The notes beneath the pieces were generated by a model. It was not told the origin of the DNA. It searched no databases and was given only the letters and a program-made list of their open reading frames with translations. The position numbers were made by a program, and so were the translations under genes. Below are positions 1-9,109 of a DNA stretch of 64,000 nucleotides, in pieces; the first letter of the stretch is position 1; every line of letters starts with the position of its first letter. Location of the stretch: assembly GCA_964543545.1 (NCBI GenBank), contig CAZIYT010000004.1, positions 310,001 to 374,000 of the forward strand. The letters run 5' to 3'. The DNA comes from UBA4416 sp964543545 (GTDB taxonomy: Bacteria > Bacteroidota > Bacteroidia > B-17B0 > Aurantibacillaceae).

Positions 1-811
1 GGCTGCCGTCGTAATCGCCCACGCTGGCATTGATTACCACGGGCTTTCCCAGAAGTGTGGCCTTTGTGAAAATATACTGTACCGCATCGGCAATGGTATG
101 GTTGGGATTGCTGAAATCCAACGCTACCACTACGATGTCCGCTTTGGGAGCCATGCCTTTGAAATGATTGATGGCTAAGCCATTGCCGGCGGCAATGCCC
201 GAGCTGGCGGTGCCATGGCCGTAATGCGCAAGGTCGTCGTGTGTACACTGCCCGAGGTCTATTTCCGAGTTGTTCCATTCCTGCCCGTAGCCGAAAAGCG
301 CAGGCGTGTTCGCGGCCAGGGGTTTATTCATATCCCAGAGGTACCTGATCCGGCTTTTGCCGTTGGCGTCTTTAAAATCAGGGTGGCTGAAATCCGTACC
401 CGAATCGATGATGCCCACCACCACGCCTGTTCCGTCGTATGCCTGTGTGAGCGGGGCCAGCCCGTCGTGAATGCCTTTGACGCGGTTTCTCACCACGCAG
501 GTATCGCCCATCAATTGCAGCTTATGGCTTATCTGTTCTATCCTGACAACCTGTTTCAGAGTGGCCAGTTTTTTCAGATCACGGACCGTGGAAGTCGCGG
601 CATAAATATTCCCGCTTTTGTAATGCAGGATGCTTTCTTCAAAGCCGTTGCCGTTCAGCTCTGTACCGGCTTTCACCATAATATATACCCTGAAGCGTTC
701 CCCGGTATCGGGCTCCTCCAGCTTACGGATCAGCTCCGCGTTGAAAACACTTTGTGCATCGCTTACGGAAGAAAGCAGCAGGGCGATAAAAAATGCAAAA
801 TGTTTGATCAT
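1..811 (-). CDS. Subtilisin-like S8 family serine peptidase, 3' end cut by window edge
   Basis: The frame reads leftwards from an ATG at 811 and is still open at base 1, so about 270 N-terminal residues are visible. Residues 1-19 form a signal peptide ending SVSDAQ. A propeptide-like stretch follows to about residue 120. The catalytic Asp is D136 in GIIDSGTDFSHPDF and the catalytic His is H199 in YGHGTASSGIAAGNG. NASVGDYDGS near the edge approaches the oxyanion region; the catalytic Ser lies outside the window. It is probably a secreted or cell-surface protease. A T9SS tail would be expected for this phylum but cannot be seen. It is divergent from the gene at 859, with only 47 bp between them. 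Confidence 0.9.
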   Translation of the reverse strand, partial: MIKHFAFFIALLLSSVSDAQSVFNAELIRKLEEPDTGERFRVYIMVKAGTELNGNGFEESILHYKSGNIYAATSTVRDLKKLATLKQVVRIEQISHKLQLMGDTCVVRNRVKGIHDGLAPLTQAYDGTGVVVGIIDSGTDFSHPDFKDANGKSRIRYLWDMNKPLAANTPALFGYGQEWNNSEIDLGQCTHDDLAHYGHGTASSGIAAGNGLAINHFKGMAPKADIVVVALDFSNPNHTIADAVQYIFTKATLLGKPVVINASVGDYDGS

Positions 812-858
812 GGTAAATATTATCACATTAAATTACAAAAAATTTAGATATTTACAAG

Positions 859-1506
859 ATGCGAGTTTTGTTGTTTTTGATGATGATGTGTTGCAGCCTT
901 GCCAAAGTAGTGGCGCAGGACTCTGTAGCTTACTCCCGGGATTTCAGATTGTATGAAGGCCTGTACCTCGGCTACCAGGATTTTCGCTACAACTGGCCTA
1001 TTCCCAAAGAAAAGATCATCACCAAAATCAACAAGGACCAGCTCGATTTTTATACCAAGCTCATCGAAGGGGAGTTTGTGGAATATTATGAGCGCGATGG
1101 CTCTGTGTCGAAAGTACGCTCCGAAAAAGTGTGGGGCTACTGCCAGAACAACAATATTTTCATCAACCAGAACAAGAAATTTTTCCGCATCCCGGTATTC
1201 GGGGCTATCAGTAATTTCATCGGTACGGTAGAGGTGATCAACTATTCGCCGGGCTACGATCCCTTTATGAATGCGCCTATTGGCAGCACGCAGATGAAGA
1301 CGCTGGAGATCAGGCAATACCTTTTCGATTTTTATACCGGCGATATCACGCCGTTCAGCACTGAGCAGCTGGAGGAATACCTGAAAAGGGACGAGGCCGT
1401 GTATAAGGAATACATGGCCCTGAGCCGTAAAAAGAAAAAGGAGCTCGCTACCAAATACATTCGCATGTATAACGAAAAGCACCTGGTGTATTTCCCCAAA
1501 GGTTAA
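859..1506 (+). CDS. Exported protein of unknown function
   Basis: This codes for 215 residues beginning MRVLLFLMMMCCSLAKVVAQ, a signal peptide with a likely cleavage after VVAQ. The mature part is rich in Tyr, Phe and Lys and has no cysteine motif or catalytic signature I recognise. The C-terminal third is charged and probably helical (LSRKKKKELATKYIRMYNEK). I do not recognise the family. The gene stands alone between the divergent protease and a second unknown exported protein 61 bp downstream, so the two may be co-transcribed. Codon use and the signal peptide make it a real gene; the long antisense frame here is a shadow. Confidence 0.75.
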   Translation: MRVLLFLMMMCCSLAKVVAQDSVAYSRDFRLYEGLYLGYQDFRYNWPIPKEKIITKINKDQLDFYTKLIEGEFVEYYERDGSVSKVRSEKVWGYCQNNNIFINQNKKFFRIPVFGAISNFIGTVEVINYSPGYDPFMNAPIGSTQMKTLEIRQYLFDFYTGDITPFSTEQLEEYLKRDEAVYKEYMALSRKKKKELATKYIRMYNEKHLVYFPKG

Positions 1507-1567
1507 GCGCTTTTGATGCATTGGGGAAAGAAGTTCTTATCTTTATGTTAATCAAAAACCAACAGCC

Positions 1568-2212
1568 ATGAAAACACTACTACTGATTGCCTGTGCAGCT
1601 TTATCGCTGAATCTTAGTTCACAAAATACCGCCAAAGACCTGTTCCAGGCCAAAGAGATCGTTTGGTACGGCCTCAACTTTACAGAAGCTAAAATGGTAG
1701 GCTCTTTCGACCAGGCCATGGGGGCCGGTGCGGCTACCGCTTCCGAGATCAAAACCAAATGGATGTCGGCCTGGAACGGATTGATGATTGCCGAGCCGCA
1801 AAACTACAAGCTCAAAGAAGCCTTTGAAAAAGAAAGCGTTTACTACGATATCGGCCCGGCAGAGAAAGCCAACCAGTCGATCAAAACGGGCGAGCTGATG
1901 ACTCCTAACGCATTCAGTTTTGCCGATCCTCAAAAATCTATCAAAAATGCCATCGCCAAAATGAATGGTGGCGAAAAGAATGAAGGCATTGCCGCTACCT
2001 TTGTGGTAGAGAGCTTTAATAAAACGATGGATGAGGCGACCGTGTATGCCGTTGTGTTCGACATTAAAACCAAAGCCATTCTCATCAGTGAGAAAATCAC
2101 CGGAAAACCAACAGGAATAGGCCTTCGTAATTTCTGGGCCGGTGCCATGAAGCATGTGATCAAGCAGATCCAGAAAGAATATTACGCGAAATGGAAAGCC
2201 GCAAATAAGTGA
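1568..2212 (+). CDS. Exported protein of unknown function
   Basis: The product has 214 residues with signal peptide MKTLLLIACAALSLNLSSQ. The mature part has two halves: an N-terminal region with FQAKEIVWYGLNFTEAKMVG, and a C-terminal region with ATFVVESFNKTMDEATVYAV that reads as alternating beta strands, ending in a helix (FWAGAMKHVIKQIQKEYYAK). I do not recognise the family and see no catalytic motif. A possible -7 element TATCTTTA lies at 1539-1546, about 20 bp before the ATG, so it may have its own promoter. The predicted location is periplasm or outer membrane. Confidence 0.75.
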   Translation: MKTLLLIACAALSLNLSSQNTAKDLFQAKEIVWYGLNFTEAKMVGSFDQAMGAGAATASEIKTKWMSAWNGLMIAEPQNYKLKEAFEKESVYYDIGPAEKANQSIKTGELMTPNAFSFADPQKSIKNAIAKMNGGEKNEGIAATFVVESFNKTMDEATVYAVVFDIKTKAILISEKITGKPTGIGLRNFWAGAMKHVIKQIQKEYYAKWKAANK

Positions 2213-2393
2213 TGGTATTTGAATAAAGTATTCTGTCAGTTTGAGCGAAATCGCGGACATACAAAATCAATAATAGAGCGGTTCTCGACTTCGCTTGAAC
2301 TAACATGTGATTTTGCGCTCACCTGGTAGGTTATTGTTGATCTTTCACCAATAGTGGCAAGGAATCTGAAGGTAGCGGAGTGCTGCGCCCGGG

Positions 2394-2474
2394 ATCGCAG
2401 CGGAAATCCTTTTGCCGCCATGAGCTTCTGTGTGACTTATGCGGGAAATGGAACGCGGCAAAAGATTGCAGCGT
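2394..2474. repeat. Bacteroidota-type intergenic hairpin repeat in the 2213-2629 gap
   Basis: The 417-bp gap before ettA holds no gene. It contains a hairpin with arms CTTTTGCCGC (2409-2418) and GCGGCAAAAG (2455-2464). The arms are flanked by the related words ATCGCAGCGG (2394-2403) and ATTGCAGCGT (2465-2474). Related GC-rich fragments occur at 6199-6236 and 15660-15720. Elements of this style are common between genes in this phylum. A -7-like TAACTTTA at 2601-2608 may serve ettA. Confidence 0.6.
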
Positions 2475-2629
2475 AGAGCCCGCAAGGCGCCCAAAGATAA
2501 CTACCAGCAAGCTTTTTAATTGAGTAGATAGCCGTTGTCAACAAGAATTTTGAAAGCCTCTCTTTTTTTACTTTACCCGTAATTTATAGCATTTTTAGCT
2601 TAACTTTATAACCTTAAAAAATTCAGAAC

Positions 2630-4318
2630 ATGTCAGAAGTAGGAAGACAAATCATTTACAGCATGGTGAATGTATCCAAGATACATCCGCCGAGCAAACA
2701 GGTTTTAAAAGATATATACATCTCCTTTTATTATGGAGCAAAAATAGGTGTCCTCGGTTTGAACGGTTCGGGTAAATCTTCCTTACTGCGCATCATGGCG
2801 GGTATTGATAAGGATTACCTGGGAGAGATTCACCAATCGCCGGGCTATAGCATTGGCCTGCTGGAGCAGGAGCCAAAGCTCGACGAGAACAAAACGGTGC
2901 TGGAAGTGGTGCGTGAAGGCGCGCAAAAGCACGTGGACATCCTGAACGAGTTTGAAGAAGTGAACAATAAGTTCATGGATGAAGAAATCCTGAACGATCC
3001 GGATAAAATGGATAAGCTCATCAACCGCCAGGCTCAGCTGCAGGACCTGATCGACCAGTTCGATCTCTGGAACCTTGATCAGCGCCTGGAATTGGCAATG
3101 GATGCCCTGCGTTGTGCGGACAGCGATACGCCGATCAAAGTATTATCGGGCGGTGAGCGCCGCCGTGTGGCTTTGTGCCGCCTGTTATTACAGGAGCCGG
3201 ACATCTTGTTACTCGATGAGCCTACCAACCACTTAGATGCGGAAAGCGTTGATTGGTTGGAGCAGCACCTGAAACAATACAAAGGAACGGTGATTGCCGT
3301 CACCCACGACAGGTACTTCCTGGATAATGTAGCAGGCTGGATCCTGGAGCTCGACCGCGGCGAAGGGATTCCATGGAAAGGAAATTATTCTTCCTGGCTG
3401 GAGCAGAAAGGCAACCGTTTGAAACAGGAGGAGAAAACGGAGAGCAAGCGTCAGAAGACTTTAGCGCGTGAGCTCGACTGGGTGCGCCAGGGCGTGAAAG
3501 GCCGCGGTGTGAAGCAAAAGGCCCGTTTGAGCAATTACGATAAATTGATGAGCGAAGACATCAAGGACAAGGAAGAGAAACTGGAGATCTTCATTCCTAA
3601 CGGTCCGCGTTTGGGTAATGAAGTGATCGAAGCCATCGAAGTATCGAAGGGATTCGGTGACCGCTTATTGTATGAGCACTTGAATTTTAAATTACCTCCT
3701 GCGGGAATTGTGGGAATCATCGGGCCTAACGGTGCCGGTAAAACGACCTTGTTCCGCATGATCATGGGCGAGGAAACACCGAATAGCGGTGAGTTCAAAG
3801 TAGGCCCAACCGTGAAGATCGCCTATGTGGATCAGAACCACAAAGAGCTCGATCCGAACAAAACAGTATACGATGTGTTGAGCGGAGGCCTTGATAATAT
3901 TACAATGGGTGGCAAGCCGATGAATGCAAGGGCTTATATTTCCCGCTTCAACTTCGGTGGCAGCGACCAGGGAAAAAAGGTAAGCGTGCTTTCCGGTGGT
4001 GAGCGTAACCGCCTGCATTTAGCGATGGCGCTGAAAGAAGAAGGCAACGTGTTGCTGCTCGATGAGCCTACCAATGATTTGGACGTGAACACGCTCCGTG
4101 CTTTGGAAGAAGGTCTGGAAAACTTCGCCGGTTGTGCCGTAATCATCAGCCACGACCGTTGGTTCCTGGACCGTGTGTGTACACATATCCTGGCCTTTGA
4201 AGGCGACAGTACGGTGTACTGGTTTGAAGGTGGCTACAGCGAATACGAAGAAAACCGTAAGAAGCGCTTAGGTAATGTGGAGCCGAAACGCCCGCGTTAT
4301 AAGAAGCTAACGGTTTAG
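2630..4318 (+). CDS. ettA: ABC-F ATPase, energy-dependent translational throttle protein EttA
   Basis: The product is 562 residues with two ATP-binding cassettes and no membrane segments. NBD1 has Walker A GLNGSGKS (43-50), signature LSGGE (172-176) and Walker B with DEPTNHLD (196-203). NBD2 has GPNGAGKT (365-372), LSGGE (454-458) and DEPTNDLD (478-485). The charged linker at about 245-320 is the P-site tRNA-interacting arm of ABC-F proteins. Length and the N-terminal IIYSMVNVSK fit EttA, which binds the ribosomal E site and gates the first elongation steps according to ATP/ADP. It is cytosolic. All catalytic motifs are intact. The next gene starts 7 bp after the stop. Confidence 0.95.
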   Translation: MSEVGRQIIYSMVNVSKIHPPSKQVLKDIYISFYYGAKIGVLGLNGSGKSSLLRIMAGIDKDYLGEIHQSPGYSIGLLEQEPKLDENKTVLEVVREGAQKHVDILNEFEEVNNKFMDEEILNDPDKMDKLINRQAQLQDLIDQFDLWNLDQRLELAMDALRCADSDTPIKVLSGGERRRVALCRLLLQEPDILLLDEPTNHLDAESVDWLEQHLKQYKGTVIAVTHDRYFLDNVAGWILELDRGEGIPWKGNYSSWLEQKGNRLKQEEKTESKRQKTLARELDWVRQGVKGRGVKQKARLSNYDKLMSEDIKDKEEKLEIFIPNGPRLGNEVIEAIEVSKGFGDRLLYEHLNFKLPPAGIVGIIGPNGAGKTTLFRMIMGEETPNSGEFKVGPTVKIAYVDQNHKELDPNKTVYDVLSGGLDNITMGGKPMNARAYISRFNFGGSDQGKKVSVLSGGERNRLHLAMALKEEGNVLLLDEPTNDLDVNTLRALEEGLENFAGCAVIISHDRWFLDRVCTHILAFEGDSTVYWFEGGYSEYEENRKKRLGNVEPKRPRYKKLTV

Positions 4319-4325
4319 TATTTGT

Positions 4326-5066
4326 ATGAAGTGTTGCTTTTTTGCGTTTCTGCTTTTTGCATTCTTTGATTCAGGTGCACAGGATAGATTATTAAAAAGA
4401 GATTTTCAAAATGACAATGGCCTTGGCTATAGTGTTAAAGTCTTAACTTACGGTAACGACACTCTATTTTATATAGAATCCGGGAAACTCCAAAAGGTTC
4501 CGCTTAAGGATATTGTGGCGATCAAGAAGAATTACCAGGATAAAGACGCTTTTTATGTGTATCCTACACCAGGCGATGAGCGCATCTTTGGTATAAAGAA
4601 TGATAAACTTTATTATAAAGCCGATTACCGCTTTACAACCAACGATGCCGAATTGGCAAAAGAATGTTTCCTGGCGAAATTCAGAATTTACGGATCCGTT
4701 ATGCCCGAAAATAAGGACACCAAAATTTTTATTTGTGACCGTTCGGAAGAAGAGAAAGTGAAAATTCCTGAGACTTTAAATTTTTATGTTTCTGTGAAAG
4801 GCGATATGCTTAACCGGAATATAAAAGCAAGACTATATTACACGTCGTCTGACACGACAGAACTTATCGTAAAGATAGAAGCGAATAAAACAGATTATGT
4901 ATACAGATTCAAAAGCAGTGAGATCAAAGCGATAGGCATCGAATCTCCCGGTGCTCATACGGGAAGAATGGCGGTAAATATCCTGTCAATGGGGCGTTCG
5001 CTGCAATACCACAACGAAAAATGGTTCACCAGGTACGAGTTTAACGAATGGCATATCTGCCGATAA
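4326..5066 (+). CDS. Exported protein of unknown function downstream of ettA
   Basis: This is a 246-residue protein with signal peptide MKCCFFAFLLFAFFDSGAQ. The mature part is beta-rich, for example YSVKVLTYGNDTLFYIESG followed by VPLKDIVAIKK. A second beta-rich half (about 150-225) carries DTTELIVKIEANKTDYVYRF. I do not recognise a family. It starts 7 bp after the ettA stop, so it is probably read from the same transcript, but its exported nature gives no functional link to translation. Codon use is more A/T-rich than in ettA, which may mean lower expression or a later arrival. Confidence 0.75.
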   Translation: MKCCFFAFLLFAFFDSGAQDRLLKRDFQNDNGLGYSVKVLTYGNDTLFYIESGKLQKVPLKDIVAIKKNYQDKDAFYVYPTPGDERIFGIKNDKLYYKADYRFTTNDAELAKECFLAKFRIYGSVMPENKDTKIFICDRSEEEKVKIPETLNFYVSVKGDMLNRNIKARLYYTSSDTTELIVKIEANKTDYVYRFKSSEIKAIGIESPGAHTGRMAVNILSMGRSLQYHNEKWFTRYEFNEWHICR

Positions 5067-5177
5067 GGGAAAACTGTTTCTCATTTGCTGATAGTGAAGC
5101 CCTTCAGCCTTCCGTAGCATAGTCTTTGCGTTTCTCTGCGGCTTCTCCCTCTGCATCTCTGCGGTTAGAAAATACTC

Positions 5178-6083
5178 TTACAAAAAGCGCTCCACCACAT
5201 GCCACCAGAGCCAGGTGGTAAAGAAGGATAATAAAATACTGATGCCGATGATGAGGTTCATGAAACGCGGGCTTAAGCCGTAACGCTCCGCCAGGATACT
5301 CGCCGAGAGAAACACCGGCATGGCCGCTTCAAATACGGCTATTTTGGCTGTCGTTCCGGAAATTTTAAAGGCACAGAGAACCGCGAGCACCAGGGCAGGG
5401 GCCAGGATTAATTTATAGGACATCACAATAAGCATGGGCTTTACTTCCTCCTGCCAGCCTTTGAGCGAGAGCTGCAGGCCTACGGAGAACAGCGCCAGCG
5501 GTGCTACGGTAGCGGCCAGTGTATGAAAAAAAGGTTCCAGGAGGCTGAGATCGGTTTCTTTGGGAATGAGTAATGCCGCGAGGCAACCCAGGAGGGGAGG
5601 GAAGGTCATTACTTTTTTAAGAAGCTGACCCGGGCTTGTTTTTCCTGCGCCGGTAGCGCTGATAGCAATGGTGATGCCGAAGATGGAGAAAAGGAGAAAG
5701 GTCACCTGGTCGCAGATGATGGCCGTGCTGATTTCTTTTTCGCTGAAGTAGGCCAGGATCAGCGGAAAGCCTACGAAAGACGTATTGCTCAATCCGGAGG
5801 CCAGCTGCATGGCGCCGCGCTGTTCTTGATGAAGTGTATAAAAGCGGCTGATGAGGTAAATAAATCCGACTCCCCCTGCAAAGATCAATACCGGCGACAA
5901 AGCGGGAACCAGTAAGTCGGGCGAGAGCTGTAGGTGAACGAGGTATTTGAAGGATACTGCCGGTAAGGCGATGTTGATGATCCAGGTGTTGATGCCTTTA
6001 TGCGTATCGGCCGGAACCAGTTTTTTATACCTGAACAGGATGCCAATGGCAATACAAAATCCGATCAGTATAAAATTCGCCAT
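5178..6083 (-). CDS. AEC-family (auxin efflux carrier-like) transporter
   Basis: The product is 301 residues with about ten hydrophobic segments in two five-helix halves joined by a short cytosolic loop (about 147-160). Family-like features are the N-terminal NTWIINIALPAVSF and the mid-protein SGLSNTSFVGFPLILAYF, the Asn/Pro-containing broken helices of AEC carriers. A second half with APLALFSVGLQLSL and PALVLAVLC repeats the fold. The family exports or exchanges organic anions in the inner membrane; the substrate cannot be read from sequence. It is a single gene, convergent with the one ending at 5066. The 5067-5177 spacer holds only short CTCTGCGG repeats. Confidence 0.88.
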   Translation of the reverse strand: MANFILIGFCIAIGILFRYKKLVPADTHKGINTWIINIALPAVSFKYLVHLQLSPDLLVPALSPVLIFAGGVGFIYLISRFYTLHQEQRGAMQLASGLSNTSFVGFPLILAYFSEKEISTAIICDQVTFLLFSIFGITIAISATGAGKTSPGQLLKKVMTFPPLLGCLAALLIPKETDLSLLEPFFHTLAATVAPLALFSVGLQLSLKGWQEEVKPMLIVMSYKLILAPALVLAVLCAFKISGTTAKIAVFEAAMPVFLSASILAERYGLSPRFMNLIIGISILLSFFTTWLWWHVVERFL

Positions 6084-6257
6084 TTGGGTTACCGGTTTTA
6101 GGATGCGAATTTACGGATTGTTTGTGAGCGCAAAAGAAAAAAGGAGGTGGAAATAAGCACCATCATACGATTGTCTCTGCTTAAATTTTAATAAGCGAAA
6201 AGAGGAAATCCCGCACCCGGGCGCCAAAAAACAAAAACATCAAATTTATGAGACGCC

Positions 6258-6287
6258 AAAACAGACCGATAGCTATCGGTCTGTTTT
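6258..6287. terminator. Perfect 30-bp palindrome, probable terminator
   Basis: Arms 6258-6272 and 6273-6287 are exact inverted copies centred on GATAGCTATC, with A4 and T4 ends so either strand gives a hairpin followed by U residues. It lies 21 bp beyond the stop of the minus-strand DUF1304 gene, so it probably ends that transcript. The core CCGATAGCTATCGG recurs at 15621-15634. The neighbouring 6199-6236 stretch carries a fragment of a GC-rich intergenic repeat. Confidence 0.7.
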
Positions 6288-6308
6288 AGGGTGACGATAG
6301 AAGAGGGA

Positions 6309-6674
6309 TTAGCTCAAGAGGATCAGAATCATTCCGAGCGCTGCCGGGATGGTCTGTATGAAGAGGATCTTTTTAGAAGCTGTAATAGTACCATATAAGC
6401 CCGCAACAGCCACACAGCCTAAAAAGAAAAGAGCCACGTAATTTTGCCAGGCAGGATCGGAAATAAAAAAGCTCCAGATCAGGCCGGCAGCGAGGAAGCC
6501 GTTGTACAGGCCCTGGTTGGCTGCCAGCGTTTTGGTAGGTTTAAATAACTCCGGTGCCAGCGAACCTTTGAAAGCTTCTTTACCTTTGGTTTCCCAGGCA
6601 AACATTTCCAGCCACAAAATATAGAGGTGAATCAGGGCAACAAGGCCGGTAACGATTTTAGCTGCGATGTCCAT
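6309..6674 (-). CDS. DUF1304 family small membrane protein
   Basis: This 121-residue protein has four hydrophobic segments (about 5-20, 52-72, 78-95 and 102-120). It has the DUF1304 pattern: IHLYILWLEMFAWET near the N terminus, then FKPTKTLAANQGLYNGFLAAGL. The family is widespread and its biochemical role is not known to me. It is an inner-membrane protein. Its ATG shares one base with the TAA of the upstream DUF3467 gene (a TAATG junction at 6672-6676), a layout typical of translational coupling. A 30-bp palindromic terminator follows it. Confidence 0.88.
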   Translation of the reverse strand: MDIAAKIVTGLVALIHLYILWLEMFAWETKGKEAFKGSLAPELFKPTKTLAANQGLYNGFLAAGLIWSFFISDPAWQNYVALFFLGCVAVAGLYGTITASKKILFIQTIPAALGMILILLS

Positions 6675-6985
6675 TATGCCTGTGCCGTTGGGCCGCCGAA
6701 GTTAAGCGGTAGTGCATTCATTTCACTGTCTTTGATCTTACCGTTCATCTGCTCAAAGCGCTGTACGTTTTCCGATAAGGCTTTCATCAGGCGCTTGGCA
6801 TGCTGAGGCGTTAATACGATACGTGATTTTACTTTGGCCTTCGGTACGCCCGGCATAACCTTAATAAAATCCACCACGAACTCGGTAGGAGAATGCGTAA
6901 TAATAGCAAGGTTCGAATAGATTCCTTCTGCGATCTCTTCAGAAAGCTCGATGTTCAGTTGGTTTTCAGGGTTCTGATTTTCCAT
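6674..6985 (-). CDS. DUF3467 domain-containing protein
   Basis: I start this at the ATG at 6985 (MENQNPENQLNIEL, 103 residues) rather than at the in-frame ATG at 7030, because the DUF3467 domain begins there and the extra residues are low complexity. Domain features are LSEEIAEGIYSNLAIITHSP, then EFVVDFIKVMPG and KVKSRIVLTPQHAKRLMKAL. The family is small, cytosolic and functionally uncharacterised. It is common in Bacteroidota, often as a single-copy conserved gene. It is translationally coupled to the DUF1304 gene by a one-base stop/start overlap. Confidence 0.88.
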   Translation of the reverse strand: MENQNPENQLNIELSEEIAEGIYSNLAIITHSPTEFVVDFIKVMPGVPKAKVKSRIVLTPQHAKRLMKALSENVQRFEQMNGKIKDSEMNALPLNFGGPTAQA

Positions 6986-7124
6986 GGTGTAAATTTTATT
7001 AAAGGTAAGGGTTTTATTTGATGTATTCAATCGCTCAACGGAGCCGCTATGGTTGGCTTCGATACTTCAACAAGCTCAGTAACCGACTCAGTTATGTTGA
7101 AACCACCTTGAAGAAACATGAATA

Positions 7125-7174
7125 TTAAAAAAACAAATTACCGGCCTGAGCAAAGTCAAAGGACCGGTAATTTG
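7125..7174 (-). terminator. Rho-independent terminator of htpG
   Basis: Arms CAAATTACCGG (7134-7144) and CCGGTAATTTG (7164-7174) form an 11-bp stem with a 19-nt loop. On the minus strand the stem is followed by a run of seven T (7127-7133). It starts 19 bp beyond the htpG stop. The spacer to its left (7050-7090) carries a word, TTCGATACTTCAACAAGC, of a type often repeated between genes in this phylum. Confidence 0.85.
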
Positions 7175-7192
7175 TTGTGTTTTTTAAACTGA

Positions 7193-9088
7193 TTAATTGA
7201 TCATTTCAACCGATCTCTTGATGAACTTCGTGAGCTCTTCGCCTTTCAGCAAGCCCTGCGATAACATCGCGAGGTCGGCGGCCTGCTTGGCCAGCTGCGC
7301 CTGCGTGTCGCTGTTCTTTTCGGCTAAAATTTTGCTGATCAGCGGGTGGTTTGAATTCACCACTAAGTTGTACATGTCCGGCATAGAACCGTAGAAGTTC
7401 ATGCCTCCGCCACCCATGGCGCTCATGTCTTTCATACGGCGCATAAACTCAGGGCGTGTAATGAGCATCGGCGAATCGCTTTCGCTGAGGCTTTCAAATA
7501 CGACGGAGTATTTTTCTTTGGCAACGACGCCTTCCACAATAGGTTTCAAGGTATTCACTTCCTCTTCCGTCAGCTTGCTTACCTGCGCATCCTCTTTTTT
7601 GATCAGCTTCTCCACCGTGTCGCTATCCACACGCACAAACTGTACGTTGTCGAGCTTGCTTTCCAGGTGGTTAATGTAATGTGCGTCGAGCGGAGAATCC
7701 ATCATCAGCACATCATAACCTCTTGATTTGGCCGCGTCAATGTAAGTATATTGCTCATCCGTGTTCGTCGCATACAGGTAAATCACTTTATTGTCTTTGT
7801 CCGTTTGGTTCGGTTTCACGTGAGCGTTGTATTCGTCAAAGGTAAAGCCTTTGCCGTCGGTGTTTTTCAACAGGGCAAACTTCACTGCTTTCTCGTAGAA
7901 TTTCTCATCGCTGATCATACCGTATTGTACGAAGATCTTGATATCATCCCATTTGGACTCGAAATCCGCGCGCTCTTTTTTGAAGATCTCTTCCAGTTTG
8001 TCAGCTACTTTTTTAGTGATATGCGCCGAGATTTTTTTCACGTTGCCATCGGCCTGTAAGTAGCTGCGGCTCACGTTCAGCGGAATATCCGGGCTGTCGA
8101 TCACACCGCGCAGCATGGTTAAGAAATCAGGTACGATGTTCTCCACGTTGTCGGTCACGAACACCTGGTTGCTGTAGAGTTGGATGCGGTCTTTCGGCGC
8201 TTCGAATTTGTTGGATAATTTCGGGAAATATAAAATACCGGTCAGGTTGAAAGGATAATCCACGTTCATGTGGATGTGGAAGAGCGGCTCTTCGAATTGC
8301 ATCGGGTACAGCTCACGGTAGAAAGCTTTGTAGTCTTCATCTTTCAGCTCAGCCGGCTTTTTGATCCAGGCCGGAGTAGGGTTGTTGATGATGTTTTCTA
8401 CCTGGATCTCTTTCTCCTTCTCATGTCCTTTCTCGTCTTTTTCGCCGGAAGGAACCCAGGAGGAACGTGTTCCGAAAACGATCTCTACCGGTAAGAATTT
8501 GCAGTATTTGGTCAGTAAGGTCTGGATGCGTTCTTTTTCCAGGAACTCCTCGCTGTCGTCGGCAATGTGCAGCACGATGTTGGTACCGCGCTCTTTTTTA
8601 GCGTCGGTTTCTTCGATGGTATATTCCGGGCTGCCGTCGCATTCCCAGCGCACCGCTTTTGCGCCTTCCTTGTAAGATAAAGAGAAGATCTCTACTTTTT
8701 TGGCTACCATAAAGGCGGAGTAGAAACCTAAGCCAAAATGGCCGATTACGACATTTTTGTCAACCTTGTCTTTGTATTGGTTCACAAACTCTTCCGCGCC
8801 GCTGAAGGCGATCTGCGTGATGTATTTTTCGATTTCCTCGGCGGTCATCCCGAGGCCTTTATCCTTGATGGTGAGGGTTTTGGCTTCTTTGTCCAGTACC
8901 ACTTCAATTTTCAGGTCTCCGAGGTCGCCTTTGGCTTCCCCCATAGAGGCCAGGGCTTTCAGTTTCTGGGTCGCATCTGTGGCGTTACTCACCAGCTCAC
9001 GCAAAAAGATCTCGTGATCGCTGTAAAGGAATTTCTTGATAATGGGGAAAATGTTCTCTGTCTGTACGTTAATCTTTCCTGTGCTCAT
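7193..9088 (-). CDS. htpG: Molecular chaperone HtpG (Hsp90 family)
   Basis: This is a full-length bacterial Hsp90 of 631 residues. The N-terminal GHKL ATPase domain shows FLRELVSNATDATQKLK (about 24-40; catalytic Glu and Mg-binding Asn), KDKGLGMTAEEIEKYI (the DxG loop), and IGHFGLGFYSAFMVA (the lid glycines). The middle domain has SRSYLQADGNVKKISAHI with the conserved Arg. The C-terminal dimerisation domain ends IKRSVEMIN without the eukaryotic MEEVD tail. It is a cytosolic, ATP-dependent dimeric chaperone. It is monocistronic: its own promoter lies upstream at 9110-9143 and a strong terminator follows. Confidence 0.97.
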   Translation of the reverse strand: MSTGKINVQTENIFPIIKKFLYSDHEIFLRELVSNATDATQKLKALASMGEAKGDLGDLKIEVVLDKEAKTLTIKDKGLGMTAEEIEKYITQIAFSGAEEFVNQYKDKVDKNVVIGHFGLGFYSAFMVAKKVEIFSLSYKEGAKAVRWECDGSPEYTIEETDAKKERGTNIVLHIADDSEEFLEKERIQTLLTKYCKFLPVEIVFGTRSSWVPSGEKDEKGHEKEKEIQVENIINNPTPAWIKKPAELKDEDYKAFYRELYPMQFEEPLFHIHMNVDYPFNLTGILYFPKLSNKFEAPKDRIQLYSNQVFVTDNVENIVPDFLTMLRGVIDSPDIPLNVSRSYLQADGNVKKISAHITKKVADKLEEIFKKERADFESKWDDIKIFVQYGMISDEKFYEKAVKFALLKNTDGKGFTFDEYNAHVKPNQTDKDNKVIYLYATNTDEQYTYIDAAKSRGYDVLMMDSPLDAHYINHLESKLDNVQFVRVDSDTVEKLIKKEDAQVSKLTEEEVNTLKPIVEGVVAKEKYSVVFESLSESDSPMLITRPEFMRRMKDMSAMGGGGMNFYGSMPDMYNLVVNSNHPLISKILAEKNSDTQAQLAKQAADLAMLSQGLLKGEELTKFIKRSVEMIN

Positions 9089-9109
9089 AATGGTATATAA
9101 ATTTTAGAT

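Noticed and set aside
215..847. Plus-strand frame of 210 codons
   Set aside because: It lies antisense to the subtilase, whose catalytic Asp and His motifs are clear on the minus strand.
844..1521. Minus-strand frame of 225 codons
   Set aside because: It is antisense to the exported protein at 859-1506, which has a signal peptide and better codon use.
1619..2260. Minus-strand frame of 213 codons
   Set aside because: It is a shadow of the exported protein at 1568-2212, with no recognisable domain.
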